This document shows positions 60,292 through 64,000 of a stretch of DNA of 64,000 nt, piece after piece. Origin of the DNA: Brachynemurus nebulosus (lineage: Eukaryota; Arthropoda; Insecta; Neuroptera; Myrmeleontidae); contig JAPWDM010000013.1 in NCBI GenBank assembly GCA_035578155.1, positions 8,891,527 through 8,955,526 on the forward strand, read 5' to 3'. Positions within the stretch are counted from its first letter, which is position 1; each line of letters begins with the position of its first letter. The notes beneath the pieces are model-generated. The model was not told where the DNA came from, searched no databases, and worked only from the letters and a program-made list of their open reading frames with translations. Both the position numbers and the translations under genes were made by a program.

Positions 60292-60763
60292 CTAGCTGTA
60301 CCCGCGACGTCGTTCGCGCAACACATAAACTCAATGAGAAGTATATAAGTGTAATAAATAATTATACAGAACTTGCATAGAACAATAATTTTTGCGTAAT
60401 GCATGCACATGCTCAAAATGATTTTTCTATTTTCCGGTGAGATGTTGACTCAGGTAATAAGTTATCACCACGCCAAATTTCATCAAGATCCGTTCAATAG
60501 TTTTTGTATAATGTATGCACATGTTAAAAATAGTTTTCTATTTCCTGTGGGAATGAGACATTTTCCTGGAGTAAAAAGAATCTTAGATGTTGACCCAGGT
60601 AATAAGTTATCATCACTCCAAATTTCATTAAAATCCGTTCAATAGTTTTTGCATGATGCGTGAACAGACAAACAGACAGACAGACAAAAATTTAGCGTTA
60701 CAATTTTCAAAAAATATTACCTGTACAGAAATGATCTCGTTACAGTTTTATTATATGCATAGA
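60292..60763 (-). mobile_element. short Helitron-like element, complete
   Basis: On the minus strand it begins TCTATGCATATAATAAAACT after an A. It ends with a hairpin region GCGCGAACGACGTCGCGGG, then CTAG followed by T. The TC start, a hairpin just before CTAG, and insertion between A and T are Helitron hallmarks. An internal segment of about 146 bp is duplicated (GTTGACYCAGGTAATAAGTT at about 60445 and 60590). (CAGA)n lies near 60665-60690. No Rep/helicase. Confidence 0.75.
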
Positions 60764-60778
60764 TTAGTTACACAAGTA

Positions 60779-61008
60779 GGGTAATAGCCCCCTCTGTGGA
60801 ACGGTATCTAATACTGGAACAGTTTTGACATTTACATATTTATTTCTTTAATTAAGTAAGGAAACTTTAAATGCGAGGTGAATTTAGATTGAAAAACAAT
60901 CATTCTATTAATAATAATTTTTGTTATCAGACGTTTCTTTCAGAAATAACTTCATTAATATGTAAATGTTCATAATTAGATACCGTTCCACAAAGGGGGC
61001 TTTTACCC
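60779..61008. mobile_element. 230-bp TA-flanked MITE, GGGTAATAGCCCCC ends
   Basis: TIRs of about 35 bp (GGGTAATAGCCCCCTCTGTG against CACAAAGGGGGCTTTTACCC, then GAACGGTATCTAAT) lie inside TA at 60777-60778 and 61009-61010. It inserted 15 bp from the Helitron-like element. Confidence 0.8.
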
Positions 61009-61778
61009 TATATAAATAAATTATTGTATGATTCAGTTCCTTTACTTGTATATGTATTGCAATTTTTACAATATTATAAATTAACACCTTGTTTAGAAAA
61101 GCAATTTTTAGGGAAATCGTGAGATTTGGAGTTATGTATTTTCTATGAAACTTTTTTTTATGCGATCCCGATCCACTGCATAAATTTTTTTTTACAATCT
61201 TTTATAAAAGTTTCTGAATATTTTTTTGTGCAATTTTTTTGTGCGATATGTGGTCCCTATCCACCACATAGAAAGTGGTTATACTGTAGACTTTTCAGTA
61301 AAAAATTTTATTACTTTTCTCTTACGAAAAAAAAACACGAATTCAGATAGAAATTTCTTAAATTAATCAACTAGAAAACATAAAAAAGAAACTTGCAACA
61401 AACACGACAGAAACACAAATAACAAAATAAAATTTAATTTACCCGAACCAAATGGAATAAGATTATTTGATCTAATTTAGTCGCACAATTCTACATACAG
61501 ATGTCACTTTAATGCATATCTATAATATCAACACTATAGAGAAAAATATTTCGTTTTGAATTTTTTTTTTCGTAATAATTCAAATATTGGATGGTGTTGT
61601 TGCATTAATACGAAAAAATATAACTGCACAATGTTTTTACGACTAATACACTTATATTAAATGTAATATGTACCTACATATTATTAACGTATAATAGACC
61701 TTACGAGGGAAATAGACGCGGATAGAAAGTAGCTGGAAACACCGGAACCCGAAGCTGCAACGATGGAAAAATTGGCTA

Positions 61779-61974
61779 CAGTGAAACCTCTCTTAATCGG
61801 ACAACATTTTCACGCGAAAATTACCTTTGAAATATGAAAGTGGCTTATTCGGAGTCCTTTACCGGACGAAGTGGAACACTATAAATAACACTGACTTTGT
61901 GTAGAATTTCGGAATATTTGATTTAAAGGAAAATTTCGCGTGAAATTGCGGTTCGGTTAACAGAGGTTTCACTG
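61779..61974. mobile_element. 196-bp pogo/Tigger-like MITE with TA duplication
   Basis: CAGTGAAACCTCTCTTAA at the left and TTAACAGAGGTTTCACTG at the right lie inside TA (61777-61778 and 61975-61976). CAGTGAAACCTCT-type ends are typical of pogo-like MITEs. Paired GCGAAAATT/AATTTCGCG blocks lie inside. Confidence 0.8.
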
Positions 61975-62083
61975 TAGAATGTGGAATAAGTAGTATAGTA
62001 GTGTGTATCTGTCTGTCGATCCTGTTCGAACATATCGTGCATGTTAGTTAGTGTCGTATAAATGTACGTGTATAGTCTGTCTA

Positions 62084-62120
62084 TTTGTGTCTGTCTGTCT
62101 GTCTATTTGTCTGTCTGGAT
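62084..62120 (+). repeat. (CTGT)n-type microsatellite
   Basis: Imperfect CTGT/CTAT/TTGT tetranucleotides, continuing more loosely from 62010. Confidence 0.75.
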
Positions 62121-62254
62121 CTCTATACGTGCATACGTATATATGAAACGAACTGTTTTTTCCGTTTATTTAATATGACTTTTAAAAATCTTCCAACCGT
62201 ATAATGGAGTATGACAATCAAATTATGGTGTGATCAAAAAGTTGATAGGATTTT

Positions 62255-62570
62255 GTGAAAATTAAGTGTCCGAGAAACTGTGGATACCTGAATAGCGATA
62301 GATGGGGAACTGACCGGCCAACGCCCAGAATCATGGAGAGAAATGACGGACAGCGAGGACAAAACAAATTTTTCAAAAAGTTTTTTCCCAAAACTGTTGT
62401 CGGCGTTCAAAAAAAAAAAACTTCTTTACATTTCCCCGGGCCTCTTACCAATGATTCCGTGTTCCTTTTTCCTACCCGGACCCTGGGAATACATCTGTGG
62501 TTACCTCCTTCTCTCTCGTCGGGCCTGCCACCACCCAGATCAATTTTGATAATTTTTGGATAGTAAGGAA
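62255..62570 (+). repeat. GC-rich repeat fragment related to 2440-2840
   Basis: It shares several CCCGGG/GGCCTCTT blocks with the 2.4-2.8 kb fragment. Frames here (PGLLPM...FFLPGPWE) and there (PGSLPI...FFKPWPQG) are alignable, but neither is convincingly coding. Confidence 0.45.
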
Positions 62571-63772
62571 TAGTTTTTGGTAATTAGATACCTCATTCAC
62601 TTACTTCTATAAATATTTTAATAGCTCTGGCAAATGTTTAGCAATTTTTAACATCTTTGAGCTGCTGCAACTGCTTCAAAGCTATTTCAATCAGTTCAGA
62701 GCGATTTCGAGTAATTTGAAATTTGTTCTGAGCAACCGGGTTTTTGTAACCAAGAAAAAAACTACTTATTTCTCTTGTATTAATTTCCATAGTTATGTTT
62801 GATAAACGGTATTCAAAGTAGCGATACTAGTGGTGATAGTATAAGAGAACGTGACGTCACAGCGCATTTTTGAGCACGTGGTTAATAGCTAAAAAAAACT
62901 ATTTTTTTAATTAAATAATAATATTTAGGATGAATTAGAATAATAAATTTTTGTTTTTATTATAAATTTTTTTTAAACATTGTTTTAATTGCTTTGAGTT
63001 GATACTGTCAAATATACCCCGTTCTAAAAAAACATTTTTTGATTTGTTAATTTTTTAATTCTAAAAAAATTCTTTGCATTTACCTAATATGATTTTGATA
63101 TCAATGAAGTTCCTAATCGCCCATACACGATGCATTTTAATAGATGAGAGGTATTTAATAAAATGAAGTTCAACGTAGAGTTGTTGTATCTCCTTCGAGT
63201 TATTTATTATAATGTTTTTACTTGTTTCTTCAAAGTTTTTCATTTTTCTCCATATTTTCTTATATTATTTTTTAGTTTCATTTATGTGTAGTATTTTTTT
63301 TTTCAACTAATTTCGTGGATCATTAAGACAAGAAGATTTTATATGAAAACATATAACTTGAAAGTTGCGAGCGAAAGGAAGCTTGAAAAGCTTGAAACGA
63401 GACAAAAATAATAAAAAAAATATATTATTTGTCATTATTATTTTAATTTAAACAACAAAAAAGTTTATAAAACTAAAATAAAAAATTTAATAAAATAATA
63501 AATTTTATGTTGGAATTTTATTTTGCAAGGAAGACAAATTAATTTTGTTCCGTAAAATTAAAACTGAATTAGTTTTTTACACAGTATGTACGTTTTTGTA
63601 TTAAGAAAAACTTAGCGTACATAAACATTTTCGAAAAATTTTATGACTGCAATGAATCTGTCTGTTATGCTTTCGATTAAATTCGAGTTGAAAAACCAAG
63701 AATAATCGAAAGGAAAATACTGAAATATACTAGTGTCAGATTTAAAATTCTTTTTATGAAAATTTCACTTTA

Positions 63773-64000
63773 CACGGAGAGAAAAATCATATAATTTTTG
63801 TAGATAAAATTTCAGAAAAATTACCATGCTCTCTTATAATGCGTCTTTGTATGTGCTCGTCTGCTCTCTCTATAAAACTTCTATCACACTCTTATGCATA
63901 TATGTTATAGTTTAATTCTTGTTGTCGTACTCTTTCATTTGTGCATCTGACCCGCAACCTTATGTTGCTTGGGCTGTACGCACTGAAGAACAATCGATCT
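63773..64000 (+). mobile_element. second copy of CACGGAGAGAAAA element, running off the window
   Basis: It starts TA-CACGGAGAGAAAAATC and stays collinear with 52764 onward (ACCATGCTC, CACTCTTATGCAT, TCTTGTTGTCGTACTCTTTC). About 50 bp around GCGCGATCGACG differ. The right end lies beyond the window. Confidence 0.75.

Larger units (their letters stand above)
61977..63772. other. spacer around the GC-rich fragment
   Basis: Outside 62084-62120 and 62255-62570 the DNA is AT-rich with no gene. 62880-63570 is especially T/A-homopolymer rich. Confidence 0.4.

Overview
The window is AT-rich eukaryotic DNA from an invertebrate, most likely an arthropod such as an insect. That placement is an inference from the repeat types: short TA-, TTAA- and TTA-targeting inverted-repeat elements, Helitron-like ends, tRNA-like SINEs, a CR1/L2-type retrotransposon and long (TA)n tracts. 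I found no bona fide host protein gene, rRNA or functional-looking tRNA gene. Most open frames outside the retrotransposon are low-complexity AT artefacts or lie inside repeats.

The only long coding region is a two-ORF non-LTR retrotransposon of about 4.3 kb (39685-43990, with a detached 5' tip at 36838-36876). ORF1 (39815-40486) is a coiled-coil/RRM-like protein. ORF2 carries an APE-like endonuclease, a reverse transcriptase with YADD, and a C-terminal CCHC motif. ORF2 has no usable ATG. Its frame overlaps ORF1 in -1, and the overlap holds a correctly phased A AAA AAC heptamer, which suggests programmed frameshifting. The retrotransposon sits inside an older hairpin-rich element whose uninterrupted sister copy is at 48281-48708. 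A 2.8-kb foldback DNA element (36877-39684) with 191-bp tandem repeats in opposite orientation on its two arms then landed in the retrotransposon's 5' leader.

Left part (1-31 kb): AT-rich spacer with hAT-like MITEs (4399-4618, 5650-5992), a 1.2-kb element with a nested perfect-arm hairpin MITE (6632-7841), a three-copy dispersed repeat with a 31-bp minisatellite (9.5-17 kb), two ACAGGGTGT MITEs in one (TA)n tract (18.1-18.5 kb), a TIR element (19823-20499), a SINE (20.5 kb), a Helitron-like 5' end (21.4 kb) and ACTCTC-type MITEs (23.5 and 27.6 kb). Middle (31.7-33.2 kb): a three-layer nest including a piggyBac-like TTAA MITE. Right part (44-64 kb): a roughly 170-bp tandem repeat, a dimeric SINE flanked by a 13-bp direct repeat (47.1-47.7 kb), a TTAA element (49.5-50.2 kb), another SINE locus (51.7-52.7 kb), TA-flanked elements (52.8-53.6, 60.8-61.0, 61.8-62.0 and 63.8 kb onward), a CACAGTG element with an exon-like tract (54.1-55.0 kb), a broken RNase H domain from a second non-LTR lineage (55.0-55.3 kb), a Harbinger-like element (59.3-59.7 kb) and a complete short Helitron-like element (60.3-60.8 kb).

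Functionally the window is a repeat graveyard with one fresh layer. The retrotransposon ORFs are intact and the foldback arms are nearly identical, so that nest appears to be the youngest part.
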